From Bradyrhizobium sediminis (lineage in GTDB: Bacteria; Pseudomonadota; Alphaproteobacteria; Rhizobiales; Xanthobacteraceae): a stretch of DNA of 64,000 nt. The notes under the pieces were generated by a model. That model had not been told where the DNA came from, did not search any database, and saw nothing but the letters and a program-made list of their open reading frames with translations. Position 1 is the stretch's first letter. Each line of letters starts with the position of its first letter. The translations under genes were made by a program, and so were the position numbers. Shown piece by piece: positions 43,797 through 54,687 of the stretch. The stretch covers positions 4,462,001 through 4,526,000 of the forward strand of contig NZ_CP076135.1 of assembly GCF_018736105.1 (NCBI RefSeq), read 5' to 3'.

Positions 43797-45068
43797 TCAG
43801 CGCGCGGCGTTTGGCATCTTCGGCAGGAACACCGCGAGCAATCCGATCGCCGGCAGCAACGCGCAGACCTGATAGACGAAGGCGATGCCGGTGTGGTCGG
43901 CGACCTTGCCGAGCACCGCGGCCCCGAGCCCGCCGATGCCGAAGGCAAATCCGAAGAACACCCCGGAGATCATCCCGAGCCGGTGCGGCATCAGTTCCTG
44001 CGCGAACACGATGATCGACGAAGTCGCCGACGAAATGATGAAGCCGATGAAGATGGTCAGCACGGCGCTGGCGAACAGCCCGGCATAAGGCAGCGCCAGT
44101 GTGAACGGCAGCGCGCCGAGGATCGAAAACCAGATCACGTATTTGCGGCCGAAACGGTCGCCGAGCGGACCGCCGAAAAAGGCGCCGGCGGCGTTGGCGG
44201 CAAGGAAGATGAACAGATAGAACTGTGCGGTCTGGGTCGAGACCGCGAACTTGTCGATCAGATAGAAGATGTAATAGCTCGACAGGCTGGAGACGTAGAG
44301 CTGCTTGGAGAACAACAGCGCGACCAACACCACCAGCGCGACCTTGACCCGGAGGGAACTCGGCGCGTCCAGATGCGCCGGCGGCGGCGCCTTCTTCGTC
44401 GCGATCTGCGGCTTGTACCAATGCCCTATCCGCCACAGGATGACGATGGCGAGAAATGCGATCGAGGAAAACCAGGCGATGCTGGGCTGACCGAACGGCA
44501 CCACGATCAACGCCGCCAGCAGCGGGCCCATCGAGGTTCCGAAACTGCCGCCGAGCTGGAACACCGATTGGGCGAAGCCGTAGCGTCCGCCGGAAGCAAG
44601 GCGGGCGATCCGCGCCGACTCCGGATGAAACACCGCCGAACCCAGTCCGACCAATGCTGCCGCGACCAGGATGACGGGATATTGCTGCGCCACGCTGAGC
44701 AGCAGCAAACCGAAGAACGTGAAGCCCATGCCGATGGCCAGCGAGAACGGCTGCGCCTTCCTGTCGGTGACATATCCGATCACCGGCTGCAGCAGCGAGG
44801 CGGTGAACTGGAACGCCAGCGTGATCATGCCGATCTGCGCGAAGTCGAGTGCGTAGCTGTCCTTCAGAATCGGATAGACCGAGGCGATCAGCGACTGCAT
44901 GGTGTCGTTGAGGAAATGCGACAGGCTGATGCCCGCGAGCACGACATAGGCCGGCCCCGCCACGGCGGCGGGCGCCACGACATCGGGCACCACCACCGGC
45001 GCAACCAGCGCCTCCTCACTGACGACGACGGGCTTGTTCAAGACCTGAAATCCGGATTCGGAGCGCAA
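43797..45068 (-). CDS. MFS exporter of the Fsr (fosmidomycin resistance) type
   Basis: 423 aa with 12 helices after a 35-residue cytoplasmic tail. The Fsr signature is clear: AGISLSHFLNDTMQSLIASVYPILKDSYALDFAQIGMITLAFQFTASLLQPVIGYVTDRK, GLGSAVFHPESARIARLASGGRYGFAQSVFQLGGSFGTSMGPLLAALI, and FGGPLGDRFGRKYVIWFSILGALPF. Fsr relatives export fosmidomycin, but the physiological substrate is unknown and homologues are common in rhizobia. The ATG at 45068 lies close to a palindromic repeat (45136-45187). Confidence 0.9.
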   Translation of the reverse strand: MRSESGFQVLNKPVVVSEEALVAPVVVPDVVAPAAVAGPAYVVLAGISLSHFLNDTMQSLIASVYPILKDSYALDFAQIGMITLAFQFTASLLQPVIGYVTDRKAQPFSLAIGMGFTFFGLLLLSVAQQYPVILVAAALVGLGSAVFHPESARIARLASGGRYGFAQSVFQLGGSFGTSMGPLLAALIVVPFGQPSIAWFSSIAFLAIVILWRIGHWYKPQIATKKAPPPAHLDAPSSLRVKVALVVLVALLFSKQLYVSSLSSYYIFYLIDKFAVSTQTAQFYLFIFLAANAAGAFFGGPLGDRFGRKYVIWFSILGALPFTLALPYAGLFASAVLTIFIGFIISSATSSIIVFAQELMPHRLGMISGVFFGFAFGIGGLGAAVLGKVADHTGIAFVYQVCALLPAIGLLAVFLPKMPNAAR

Positions 45069-45135
45069 TAGCTCCTCCTACGACGGCGGCGCCGCACCGA
45101 CCAGCGCCATTAGATAATGGCTGCGATGCGATCAT

Positions 45136-45187
45136 AGCGTTTTCGAGCGAAGTGGATCCCGGTTCGCATAAAGAAAACGCGTCAAAA
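45136..45187. repeat. Palindromic intergenic repeat, family B (copy 1)
   Basis: 52 bp: AGCGTTTTCGAGCGAAGTGG, ATCCCGGTTCGC and AAAGAAAACGCGTCAAA. The GCGTTTTC and GAAAACGC ends pair. It lies between the MFS gene start and glmM's stop. A second copy, interrupted by another palindrome, is at 56137-56210. This is a sequence type I recall from many Bradyrhizobium intergenic regions. Confidence 0.75.
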
Positions 45188-45203
45188 CAAAAGTCTAGCG
45201 CGC

Positions 45204-46550
45204 TCAGGCGGCCGCGGCCTGACCGAGCGCGGTGACGATGTGATCGACCACTTCCTCGACCAGGATGCGGTCGTCGCCCTCGCCCATCACCCGGATCACG
45301 GGCTCGGTGCCGGAGGAGCGGACCAGCAGCCGGCCATGGCCGTTGAGCCGTTTTTCGCCGTCCACGATCGCCGATTTGACCTCGGCATCGTCGAGCGGCT
45401 TGCCGCTGCGATAGCGGACGTTCTTCAGGATCTGCGGCAGCGGGTCGAAGCGGTGGCAGACCTCCGATACCGGGCGGCGCAGCTTTTGCACCACGGCGAG
45501 CACCTGAAGTGCGGCGACAAAGCCGTCGCCGGTGGTGGCGTAGTCCGACAGGATGATGTGACCGGACGGTTCGCCGCCGACATTGTAGCCACGGCTCAGC
45601 ATCTGTTCGAGCACGTAGCGGTCGCCGACCGGCGTGCGGATCAGCTCGATGCCCTGGCCTTCGAGGAAACGCTCCAGCCCGAGATTCGACATCACGGTGG
45701 CGACGACGCCGGGCTTGGCGAGCCGGCCGTCTTCCTTCCAGCTTTGCGCGATCACCGCGAGCAGCTGGTCGCCATCGACCAGATGGCCGCGTTCGTCGAC
45801 CAGGATGACCCGGTCGGCGTCGCCATCGAGCGCGATGCCAATATCGGCGCGCATCTCACGCACCTTGCGGCTCAGCGTTTCCGGCGAGGTGGAGCCGCAT
45901 TCCTTGTTGATATTGAAGCCGTCCGGCTCGACCCCGATGGAAATGACGTCGGCGCCGAGTTCCCACAGCGCTTCCGGCACCACCTTGTAGGCGGCGCCGT
46001 TGGCGCAATCGATCACCACCCGCAGGCCGTCGAGGCTGAGATCGCGCGGCAGCGTGCGCTTGGCGAATTCGATATAGCGGTCATGGACGCCGTCGATGCG
46101 GCGGGCCCGGCCGAGACTGGCGCTCTGCGCCAGTTTCTTGTCGAGCGATTCGTCGAGCAACTGTTCGATCTGTTTTTCGACGTCGTCGGACAGTTTGAAG
46201 CCCTGCGGGCCGAACAGCTTGATGCCGTTGTCCTCGAACAGATTGTGCGAAGCCGAAATCATCACGCCGAGATCGGCGCGCATCGACTTGGTCAGCATTG
46301 CCACCGCCGGCGTCGGTATCGGGCCGAGCAGCAGCACGTCCATGCCGACCGAGGTAAAGCCGGCCACCATCGCGTATTCGATCATGTAGCCGGAAAGCCG
46401 CGTGTCCTTGCCGATGACGACGCGATGGCGATAGTCGCCGCGCTGAAACACCAGTCCGGCCGCCTGCCCGACCTTGAGCGCCAGCTCCGGCGTGATCAGA
46501 CCGTTGGCACGGCCCCGGATCCCGTCCGTCCCGAAATATTTGCGGCTCAT
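45204..46550 (-). CDS. glmM: Phosphoglucosamine mutase
   Basis: 448 aa. Interconverts glucosamine-6-phosphate and glucosamine-1-phosphate for peptidoglycan and LPS precursor synthesis. It begins [30 protein letters not shown]. The phosphoserine loop is [17 protein letters not shown] (S101), the metal-binding loop is [13 protein letters not shown], and the sugar loop [23 protein letters not shown] and phosphate loop [19 protein letters not shown] are all intact. Length matches GlmM. A gene pair often found with ftsH/folP is not visible here. Confidence 0.97.
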   Translation of the reverse strand: MSRKYFGTDGIRGRANGLITPELALKVGQAAGLVFQRGDYRHRVVIGKDTRLSGYMIEYAMVAGFTSVGMDVLLLGPIPTPAVAMLTKSMRADLGVMISASHNLFEDNGIKLFGPQGFKLSDDVEKQIEQLLDESLDKKLAQSASLGRARRIDGVHDRYIEFAKRTLPRDLSLDGLRVVIDCANGAAYKVVPEALWELGADVISIGVEPDGFNINKECGSTSPETLSRKVREMRADIGIALDGDADRVILVDERGHLVDGDQLLAVIAQSWKEDGRLAKPGVVATVMSNLGLERFLEGQGIELIRTPVGDRYVLEQMLSRGYNVGGEPSGHIILSDYATTGDGFVAALQVLAVVQKLRRPVSEVCHRFDPLPQILKNVRYRSGKPLDDAEVKSAIVDGEKRLNGHGRLLVRSSGTEPVIRVMGEGDDRILVEEVVDHIVTALGQAAAA

Positions 46551-46762
46551 GTGACCCCCAGCTCCGTCCCGGCTCCTGCAACCACCCTGCGAGAAGCCCC
46601 GAACGCCCGCCTATCATAGCGTGCAGCGGGTTATAATGCCTGCAGCGCTAAAATGGCTTCAAAAAATATGATGAATCATTACCGGCGGCCGATTGACCCG
46701 CCGGCGGCTAACACATTGTTAATGCGGGTATTATGCCGCCGGCACACCTGCCGGCGGGCCCG

Positions 46763-48180
<1,418 letters not shown>

Positions 48181-48198
48181 GATCGGCGTGGCCGTCTT

Positions 48199-48226
48199 CC
48201 TTCTCCCCTTGCGGGAGAGGGGAAGG
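48199..48226. repeat. Imperfect CCTTCTCCCC/GGGGAAGG hairpin (family C remnant)
   Basis: A short GC-rich hairpin in the 57-bp space between the convergent lldD-type and aroE genes, with the same CTCCCC...GGGGAG arms as 38541-38675. It may stop transcription from both sides. Confidence 0.45.
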
Positions 48227-48237
48227 CATCGGCGGCG

Positions 48238-49086
48238 TCATCCGGTCGTGCCTGACGTTGGCATGAGATCGGCCTCGACCAGTTCGCGAAGTTCCGGCGT
48301 GACCTTCGGCCGCTGCCCGAACCACAATTCAAAGCCGCGCACGGCCTGGTGCAGCAGCATGCCGAGCCCGTCGGCGACCTTCAGTCCGCGCGCGCGGGCG
48401 GCCGCCAGCAACGGCGTTTCCAGCGGCACATAGACGAGATCGGCGACCACGGCGTTATCAGGCAACAGGCCGACGTCGATCTCAAGCGGCGGCTGGCCGT
48501 GCATGCCGAGCGAGGTCGTATTCACCAAAAGGCCCGCGCGCGGCAGCAGCTCCTCGACGGTCTCCCACGCGACCGGATGCACATGAGCGCCGAATTGCCC
48601 GGCCAGCGCACGGGCGCGCTCGATGGTCCGGTTGGCCAGATGCACGCTCTTGATGCCGCGCTCGAGCAGGCCGAACACCACCGCGCGTGACGAGCCGCCG
48701 GCGCCCAGCACCAGCGCTTCCTCGGCACGGTCCCATCCGGGCGCGCAGGCGTCGAGATTGTTGATGAAGCCCTCGATGTCGGTGTTGGTCGAGCGCAACT
48801 CGCCGCCCTCGTACCACAGCGTATTGGCCGCGCCGACGGCACTGGCGCGCTCGTCCGGCTTCGACAGCGCCAGCGCGCGCTCCTTGTGCGGAATGGTGAC
48901 GTTGGCGCCGACGAAGCCGTGGGTCGAGAGGTGCAGCACGAATTCGGCAAAGCCTTCGGGCGGGATCGCCTCGATGCTGTAGCCGCCCTCGATGCCGAGC
49001 GAGCGCAGCCAGTAATGATGAATCAGCGGCGAACGCGAATGCGCCGCCGGCCATCCGATCAGGCATGCGGCGGGGGGTTTGGTCAC
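48238..49086 (-). CDS. aroE: Shikimate dehydrogenase (NADP+)
   Basis: 282 aa. Reduces 3-dehydroshikimate to shikimate in aromatic amino-acid synthesis. Substrate-binding segments: LIGWPAAHSRSPLIHHYWLRSLGIEGGYSIEAIPPEGF, GANVTIPHKERAL (catalytic Lys), GAANTLWYEGGELRSTNTDIEGFINNLD (Asn and Asp). Nucleotide loop: VLGAGGSSRAVVFGLLERG, then LANRTIERARALA. The DLVYVPLETPLLAAARARGLKVADGLGMLLHQAVRGFELWFG ending is typical. Length fits AroE. Confidence 0.95.
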   Translation of the reverse strand: MTKPPAACLIGWPAAHSRSPLIHHYWLRSLGIEGGYSIEAIPPEGFAEFVLHLSTHGFVGANVTIPHKERALALSKPDERASAVGAANTLWYEGGELRSTNTDIEGFINNLDACAPGWDRAEEALVLGAGGSSRAVVFGLLERGIKSVHLANRTIERARALAGQFGAHVHPVAWETVEELLPRAGLLVNTTSLGMHGQPPLEIDVGLLPDNAVVADLVYVPLETPLLAAARARGLKVADGLGMLLHQAVRGFELWFGQRPKVTPELRELVEADLMPTSGTTG

Positions 49087-49096
49087 GGACAGATCT

Positions 49097-49169
49097 CCTT
49101 GTCATACCCGGCCAAAAGCGCGAAGCGCGCCTTCGCGCGAGACGTGCTTCGCACTTTTGCCCGGCCATG
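49097..49169. repeat. Palindromic intergenic repeat, family D
   Basis: Starts TTGTCATACCCGGCCAAAAG and ends TTTTGCCCGGCCATGACG, with an internal AAGCGCGAAGCGCG...CGCGAGACGTGCTTCG palindrome. It sits between aroE and the EF-G-like gene on the minus strand. A reduced relative is at 11787-11836. Confidence 0.7.
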
Positions 49170-49223
49170 ACGATCAATTTATCTTCCGCTTGCTGCTGTC
49201 AAGAACGCGACCAGAAACAACTC

Positions 49224-51272
49224 CTACGCCGCGACGCCGTGCGCGGCGATGATCTGGTCGGCGGCGCGGCCGGTGACTTCGGCCATGCGGTCGAAAGCCC
49301 TCGTGAAACTGCCGGCGCCGGCGGTCGCCGACCGCAGCTCCACGATCAGTTCGCCGATTTCGGCCTCCGGCATCATGGCGCGGACGCGGTCCCATCCCGG
49401 CCAGCCGTCGCGGGTGTCGAAGCCGAGAATCTGCCCGCGCCGTCCCGACAGGATGGCGTTGATCCTGGCGGTGGCGTCGGTCGGACAGACGATCTCGACC
49501 ACATGAATCGGCTCCAGCAGCACCGGCTGGCACTGCGGCAGCGCCTCTGAGACGCCGATCCGCGCCGCGGTGCGGAAAGCGAGATCGGAGGAGTCGACGC
49601 TGTGGTAGGAGCCGTCGGTCAGCGTCACCTGGACGTCGATCACGGGAAAGCCGAGCGGCCCGCGCAGCAGCCCGTCGACTACGCCCTCTTCCACCGCGCC
49701 AATATAATTTCGCGGCACCGCGCCGCCGACCACACGTTCATGAAACTCGAAGCCGCCGCCGCGCGGCATCGGCTTGATCTCCAGCACCACGTCGCCGAAC
49801 TGGCCGTGGCCGCCGGACTGCTTCTTGTGCCGGCCGCGCTGGGTGATCGATTTGCGGATGGTCTCCTGATAGCCGATCGAAGGCGGCTGCGATTTGACGT
49901 TGACGCCGAAGCGCTCGCGCAGCCGCTCCAGCGCCACCCGCAAATGCATCTCGCCCTGCCCCCACAAGACGATGTCGTGGGTGCGCGGATTGTGAATCAT
50001 CGTCAGCGAAGGATCCTCCTCGTTGAGCCGCAGCAATGCCTGGCCGAGCTTGACGTCGTCCTTGCGGTCGGTGGCCGACAAAGACAACGCCAGCACCGGC
50101 GGCGTCGGCTCGACGCTCACCAGCGCTTTCGGCGCGGTCTTGCCGCTCGACAGCGTGTCGCCGGTCTTGATGGTGTCGAGCTTGCCGAGCGCCACGGTGT
50201 CGCCGGCGTTGGCGGAGGCGCGCTTGCTGTCGTGCGCGCCGTTGACGGAAAGAATTCCGGAGACCCGGCCGGTCTCGCCCGATGACGATTGCAGCGTGGC
50301 GCCGTCGTCGAGATGTCCGGCGAGGATGCGCGCCAGCGACAGCTTGCCGCCGTGCTGCAGATGCAGGGTCTTGAACACATAGGCCAATGCGTCCTTCGCC
50401 GAAGCCGCGCCGAGCCGTTTGGCGGTGTCGGCGACCCCGGGCGACTCATGGCGCAACGCCTTCATCAGCCGCAGCACGCCGTTCTCGCGGAGCGCAGAAC
50501 CGAGCAGCACCGGACAGATCAGGCCTTCGCGCAATTCGCGGGCGAGATCGTCGAAGATGGCATCGCGCGGCGGCGTAATGTCCTCGAGCAGTTGCTCCAT
50601 CAGCGCGTCGTCGTGATCGGCGAGCTTTTCCAGCATCGAGAAGCGGGCTTCCTTCTCGCGGTCGAGGTCGCCGCCTTGCAGCGCCACCACTTCGGACGCC
50701 TTGTGTTCGCGGTAGACGAAGGCGCGTTCCAGCGCGAGGTCGACGAAGCCCGCGATCAGGTCGCCGTTCCAGATCGGAATCTGCCGCAGCACCAGCGGGA
50801 TCCTTGAGGCCGGCTGCAGGGTCGCCAGCGTCTCGCGGATGCGCTTGTTGGCGCGGTCGATCTTGTTGAGAAACAAAAAGCGCGGAATGCCGAGATCCTC
50901 GAGTTCGCGCAGGATGATCTGAAGCTGCGGCAGCTTCTTCTCGTCCGCCTCGCAGACCACGACAGCGGCATCGACCGCCGGGATCGCGGCGCGCATGTCG
51001 TGCGCGAATTCGATCGAACCGGGACAATCGAGGAAGGTGTAGCTGTCGCCCATGAAGTCAGTGGTGGCGGCGGTGAGGCCGGTGCCCATCTTGTGACGGC
51101 GGGCCTCCGGGCTGGCGTCGCCGACCGAGGTTCCGGCGTCGACGCTGCCGGCGTTACGAATGGCGCCGGTGCGCGCCAATATCGCTTCGAGGAGTGTGGT
51201 TTTACCGCTTTGGAAAGGGCCCACCAGCGCAATGCACCGTGGACCGCGGGGACTTCTGACGTCTTGTCCCAT
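49224..51272 (-). CDS. Elongation factor G-like GTPase (EF-G paralogue)
   Basis: 682 aa. The G domain has P-loop GPFQSGKT (18-25), DCPGS in place of DTPGH, and NKID. Domains II to V follow, with CPVLLGSALRENGVLRLMKAL, GGKLSLARILAGHLDDGATL, LNEEDPSLTMIHNPRTHDIVLWGQGEMHLRVALERL, SGGHGQFGDVVLEIKP and GLLRGPLGFPVIDVQVTLTDGSYHSVDSSDLAF. The DCPGS switch II and overall divergence place it with the EF-G-like/FusA2 group rather than the main translocase. Its role is unknown. The ATG at 51272 follows AAGGAGGCGGCA. Confidence 0.88.
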   Translation of the reverse strand: MGQDVRSPRGPRCIALVGPFQSGKTTLLEAILARTGAIRNAGSVDAGTSVGDASPEARRHKMGTGLTAATTDFMGDSYTFLDCPGSIEFAHDMRAAIPAVDAAVVVCEADEKKLPQLQIILRELEDLGIPRFLFLNKIDRANKRIRETLATLQPASRIPLVLRQIPIWNGDLIAGFVDLALERAFVYREHKASEVVALQGGDLDREKEARFSMLEKLADHDDALMEQLLEDITPPRDAIFDDLARELREGLICPVLLGSALRENGVLRLMKALRHESPGVADTAKRLGAASAKDALAYVFKTLHLQHGGKLSLARILAGHLDDGATLQSSSGETGRVSGILSVNGAHDSKRASANAGDTVALGKLDTIKTGDTLSSGKTAPKALVSVEPTPPVLALSLSATDRKDDVKLGQALLRLNEEDPSLTMIHNPRTHDIVLWGQGEMHLRVALERLRERFGVNVKSQPPSIGYQETIRKSITQRGRHKKQSGGHGQFGDVVLEIKPMPRGGGFEFHERVVGGAVPRNYIGAVEEGVVDGLLRGPLGFPVIDVQVTLTDGSYHSVDSSDLAFRTAARIGVSEALPQCQPVLLEPIHVVEIVCPTDATARINAILSGRRGQILGFDTRDGWPGWDRVRAMMPEAEIGELIVELRSATAGAGSFTRAFDRMAEVTGRAADQIIAAHGVAA

Positions 51273-51475
51273 TGCCGCCTCCTTGGTTGGAGCTCGGCCC
51301 TTGATTGGGTCGGCATGGGGATCGTCCGCCCGTCCCGGGATTTTGGCAAGCGAGAAAAACGTCGATGGGGTGGATTGCGCAACGCCCGATCGTTGCCGCT
51401 GACTGGCGTTTGCAGGAAGCGCGCGCCCTTGTTCCCCTCCGGGATCGAGTCGAGCCGCCCGCCACAACAAGACTG

Positions 51476-51577
51476 TCGTCGCCCGGCTTGACCGGGCGAT
51501 CCAGTACGCCGCGGCTTCTCGATTGAACATGACCGTCTCTGGAATACTGGGTCGCCCGGTCAAGCCGGGCGATGACA
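51476..51577. repeat. Large inverted repeat (family E)
   Basis: TCGTCGCCCGGCTTGACCGG...CCAGTA at the left and TACTGGGTCGCCCGG...GGGCGATGAC at the right are inverted copies of about 30 bp around a 40-bp middle. The element can form a long hairpin and is of a kind widespread in Bradyrhizobium-type genomes, as I recall. Confidence 0.75.
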
Positions 51578-51689
51578 GCGGTAGGTGTGCGAACAGCGTG
51601 GCCGCTCCTGACTTGCGGACTCAAATTTCAGCCAGATACACGTCCGCCTTCTCGCGGCGGGAGGCACCCGAGCTTTGCCTGTCGTTGTC

Positions 51690-52340
51690 CCCCTCAAATG
51701 AGGGAGCAGGGAATGCCGGATGCGCGCTGCACCCGCGGTCTCGCATGCAAAAGGGTAGAAAGAAAAGCGCACACGAGCATACAGGGCAGCGGAGAACATC
51801 CGACATTCCCTGCGCAATGGCTTTACGGCTTATATCGCGCTCACCCCGGAGTATCGGGCTCTTCTCGCCTCCGTCGCCTCCCGGAATTTGGCACGCCGGC
51901 CCGGTTGAGCCCTTGCGCCTCCGAAAGACTTGACGCCGACCACTGAGGCGTCAGGTCCACACGACTTTGCCGTACGCTTCGACACCGCTCGTCAGCACGT
52001 CCTAAAGACCGCTCACGGAGTTTATCCCGCCCTGCAATCCTTTTCCGCGCACGATGCCGTCGCGTCCACCGCATCCCATCCCAACGTTCGGTGACGATGG
52101 CCAACGCCCCTCCTAAGGGGACAGGATGGCGGGAGTCGTAACGGTGATTTGCCCGACGGCGGAAGGGAAATTTTGCCCGCCGGGTTGATTTGTCGCAAGC
52201 GGTCGCGCCGAAGTAAAAATCGCGAAAACAACCCCATGCAAAGTACCATGGGGCATGGATGCTGTGAGTAAACATTTTGACACGTCGGGCAAATCACCGG
52301 CACTATTCTATCATCCCGCCAGTGGCGTCTTTTTCGGCGG
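51690..52340. repeat. Long interspersed noncoding repeat, about 650 bp
   Basis: From GAATGCCGGATGCGCGCTGC through ACATCCGACATTCCCTGCGC, ATGGCTTTACGGCTTATATC, TTGCCGTACGCTTCG and ACCATGGGGCATGGATGCTG to CAAATCACCGG. I recognise this series as a recurrent, moderately conserved block in Bradyrhizobium/Rhodopseudomonas genomes. Spurious ORFs are often annotated over it. It contains GGAATGCCGGATG and CATCCGACATTCC as an inverted pair. The recognition is from memory and could not be checked. Confidence 0.55.
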
Positions 52341-52399
52341 ACACACCCTCCCGGAAGCGGCCCTTGATGCATGCTGTATGATTGCAACATGAAGCAAGG

Positions 52400-52476
52400 A
52401 GCTCGCGTAGGGCGGGTTCACTTCAACCCGCCGATCCATACGAGATAGCGGATTAAAGGGAATCCGCCCTACGGCC
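52400..52476. repeat. 77-bp palindromic element, family H (copy 1)
   Basis: AGCTCGCGTAGGGCGGGTTC at the left and GAATCCGCCCTACGGCC at the right, with near-complementary ends. It matches 53429-53505 in the same orientation with about seven differences. Its last base is the first base of the cysteine peptidase stop codon (minus strand). Confidence 0.85.
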
Positions 52477-53114
52477 TATATGTGCACTGAAGCAACATAC
52501 GTCATGTCACCGCCCATATGAGCAGGCACCATTTCGGGACCAGACAAGAGATGAAAGTCCGGAGATCCCGGATAGGGATCAATGACGCCAACCGCTGTAG
52601 GGTTCGGTCCCATTGGAGTGGCAATATATTCGATCGCCACAACGACCATCGCATGGGTCCGGTTGCAGTAAAGCAGCGGACGGTTCTGCGTTAGCTCGTT
52701 GATGATGAAGTTGTTGTTGATCGCGTTGATGCTCCTGTACGCGTCGTACGCGGCAACTATATGCGGACTAAATGTGGTTCCGCTGATATTCGTCCATGGC
52801 GAAGAGAGCGTAGCTGTGATTGTCCCCGTAGGACCTAGTGGATGCATGCCTGAAGATGCGCAAACTGTTTCACCAAAGAGTTTCTGGACAATTTGCTGTT
52901 GCGGTACCTGGTGCCCGTGAGACGCAAAGATCATTGACGATGAAGCGGCCCAACACCAAAGCTGGCAATTCTGCTTTATGACTGTTGGATGATCGACATA
53001 AGCTCGTCGGAGCGGTCCCATCGGTGTGTTGTTGACAAACGTTTCCGCGGCTTTCAAAGGTGATAGTGTTGCGGCAGCTACCCCGCCCAAAATCATAGAT
53101 CGCCTGTGCATCAT
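52476..53114 (-). CDS. Exported papain-like cysteine peptidase (C39/C70-like)
   Basis: 212 aa. A signal peptide (MMHRRSMILGGVAAATLSPLKAAE, twin-arginine-like RRS) is followed by a papain-like fold: KQNCQLWCWAASSSMIFASHG with catalytic C54, NRTHAMVVVAIEY with H154, and GVIDPYPGSPDF with D179 as third member. The QxxWCWAA motif resembles AvrRpt2/C70-type and other secreted papain-like proteases. Base composition is visibly lower in GC than its neighbours. GGAGGGG lies upstream of the ATG at 53114. Flanking direct repeats suggest acquisition as a unit. Confidence 0.8.
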   Translation of the reverse strand: MMHRRSMILGGVAAATLSPLKAAETFVNNTPMGPLRRAYVDHPTVIKQNCQLWCWAASSSMIFASHGHQVPQQQIVQKLFGETVCASSGMHPLGPTGTITATLSSPWTNISGTTFSPHIVAAYDAYRSINAINNNFIINELTQNRPLLYCNRTHAMVVVAIEYIATPMGPNPTAVGVIDPYPGSPDFHLLSGPEMVPAHMGGDMTYVASVHI

Positions 53115-53640
53115 CTCCCCTCCGATGAATGATGTGAAATTTCCAACTTCTGAATTCTCCGAAGTTGACAACCGCTTATTGAGTGATCCGATTGATTGTC
53201 ATTTCCAGACAGACGGATGATGATGCCTCGCGCGTCCCAAACAAATAAACTGCATTACGAAAAGGGACATAGCTTCCCCATGACTACGACGCTTGCGCTC
53301 CCCCTTGGTCCTTGACCTGGCATACTCGACTAAATCATGCATACCTAGGTTGCATTTTCAAAGCACTTTATGGCGGTTACTGCACCGCAACTAATCCCAA
53401 AACTTTTGATGTAGAATTCAACGGCGCCAGCTCGCTTAGGGCGGATTCACTTTAACCCGCCGATCCATACGCGATGGCGGATTAAAGTGAATCCGCCCTA
53501 CGGCCCCAATGGCGGTGCGGCGTGCGCGGCAATCGTTCGACAGAATGGATTTAGCAAACTCGATGTTCCCTTGACTGCTATTTGAAGATGAGCAGACATG
53601 GCGGCTTGCGACAGCGCATTCGCGTCAAGGGAGAGAAGCG
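53115..53640. other. Gene-free region containing the second 77-bp element
   Basis: 526 bp upstream of both the peptidase (minus) and the SDR (plus). The left half (53210-53425) is AT-rich; 53429-53505 is the family H repeat. No gene recognised. Confidence 0.6.
53429..53505. repeat. 77-bp palindromic element, family H (copy 2)
   Basis: AGCTCGCTTAGGGCGGATTC at the left and GAATCCGCCCTACGGCC at the right; same orientation as 52400-52476. The right arm GGCGGATTAAAGTGAATCCG pairs with the left arm, so each copy is itself a hairpin. Confidence 0.85.
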
Positions 53641-54393
53641 ATGGACCTGAAGGGCGCGGTTGCACTGGTGACGGGCGGCAATGGCGGGCTGGGGCAGCGC
53701 ATCTGCCATGCGCTCGCGCAGGAGGGCGCCCATGTGGCCGTCATGTACGCCCGCAGCCGCGAGCAGGCGGAAAGCGTCGCCGGCGAACTGACGTCGAGCT
53801 ATCAGGTCAACGCCCGGGCTTTCGCCTGTGACATCACCGACGGCGCGGCGGTGGATCGGCTGGTGGGCGAGGTCACCCGGGCTTTCGGCCGCCTCGATGT
53901 TCTGGTCAATGACGCCGCCTACAACGTCTCGATCCCGTTCGGCGATCTCGACGATCTGACGCTGGAGGCATGGGACAAGATCATGGCCATCAACCTGACG
54001 GGGCCGATGCGCCTGACCAAGGCGGTGGCCCCTGTCATGAAGGCCCAGGGGCGAGGCCGCATCGTCAACATCGCTTCGGTGGCAGGGCTCAGCCCGACCG
54101 GCTCTTCCATCGCCTACGCCGTGTCGAAGGCGGGGCTGATTCATCTGACGCGTTGCATGGCGGTGGCGCTGGCGCCGGAGACGCTCGTCAACTGCGTGGC
54201 GCCGGGTCTGCTGGAAGGCACGCGCGCAACGGCGAATCTCCTGATAGAGCAGATCGAGCGCTCCGCATCGGGCGCGCTGCTGAAGAAGCCCGCCGACAAG
54301 GACGACTGCGCCGACATGGTGGTCGCCATGTGCCGCACCGAGACCATGACCGGCCAGACCGTCGTCATCGATTCCGGACGCATCTTCCACTGA
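53641..54393 (+). CDS. Short-chain dehydrogenase/reductase
   Basis: A 250-aa classical SDR. The nucleotide loop TGGNGGLGQR (11-20), NDAAYN (NAG-like segment), catalytic S146, Y159 and K163 (SIAYAVSKAG), and a C-terminus with VVIDSGRIFH. It resembles 3-oxoacyl-ACP reductases (FabG type), but the substrate cannot be told. No neighbours suggest a pathway. GGGAGAGAAGCG precedes the ATG. Confidence 0.88.
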   Translation: MDLKGAVALVTGGNGGLGQRICHALAQEGAHVAVMYARSREQAESVAGELTSSYQVNARAFACDITDGAAVDRLVGEVTRAFGRLDVLVNDAAYNVSIPFGDLDDLTLEAWDKIMAINLTGPMRLTKAVAPVMKAQGRGRIVNIASVAGLSPTGSSIAYAVSKAGLIHLTRCMAVALAPETLVNCVAPGLLEGTRATANLLIEQIERSASGALLKKPADKDDCADMVVAMCRTETMTGQTVVIDSGRIFH

Positions 54394-54432
54394 GACGACG
54401 GGCTTATGGAGTTGCAAATCGGTGTTGCGGTC

Positions 54433-54568
54433 CATCCTTCGAGACGCATCGCTTCGCGACGCTCCTCAGGATGAGGTTGAACCTGCTGAAACACAACAAC
54501 CTCATGCCCGGATGAGCGCTTCGCGCTCACTCGGGAGGAGCGAGCGGCGCGAGCGTCTCGAAGCATGG
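54433..54568. repeat. Imperfect intergenic repeat (CATCCTTCGAGACGC type)
   Basis: CATCCTTCGAGACGC, CGCGACGCTCCTCAGGATGA, AACCTCATGCCC and GAGCGTCTCGAAGCATG form two inverted pairs in the 295-bp space between the SDR and the DUF992 gene. The motif is a frequent rhizobial intergenic element in my recollection. It is followed by CGTAGGATG...CCATCCTGCGTGC, another inverted pair to about 54662. Confidence 0.6.
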
Positions 54569-54687
54569 GCAGCTCGTAGGATGCGTTGAGCTTTTCGCGA
54601 AACCCATCACCACTCGTGCAAAACATGATGGGTATCGCTTTCGCTCCACCCATCCTGCGTGCTATCGGCGCCAATCCATCAACCCCC

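Larger units (their letters stand above)
51273..52475. other. 1.2-kb gene-free region of repeats
   Basis: No credible coding sequence. It contains the palindromic element at 51476-51577, the long interspersed repeat at 51690-52340 and the first 77-bp element at 52400-52476. Open frames here are short and contradict one another on both strands. Confidence 0.7.

Noticed and set aside
51273..52475. Small ORFs on both strands upstream of the EF-G-like gene
   Set aside because: They overlap in conflicting frames, lack plausible starts and lie over the noncoding repeat block.
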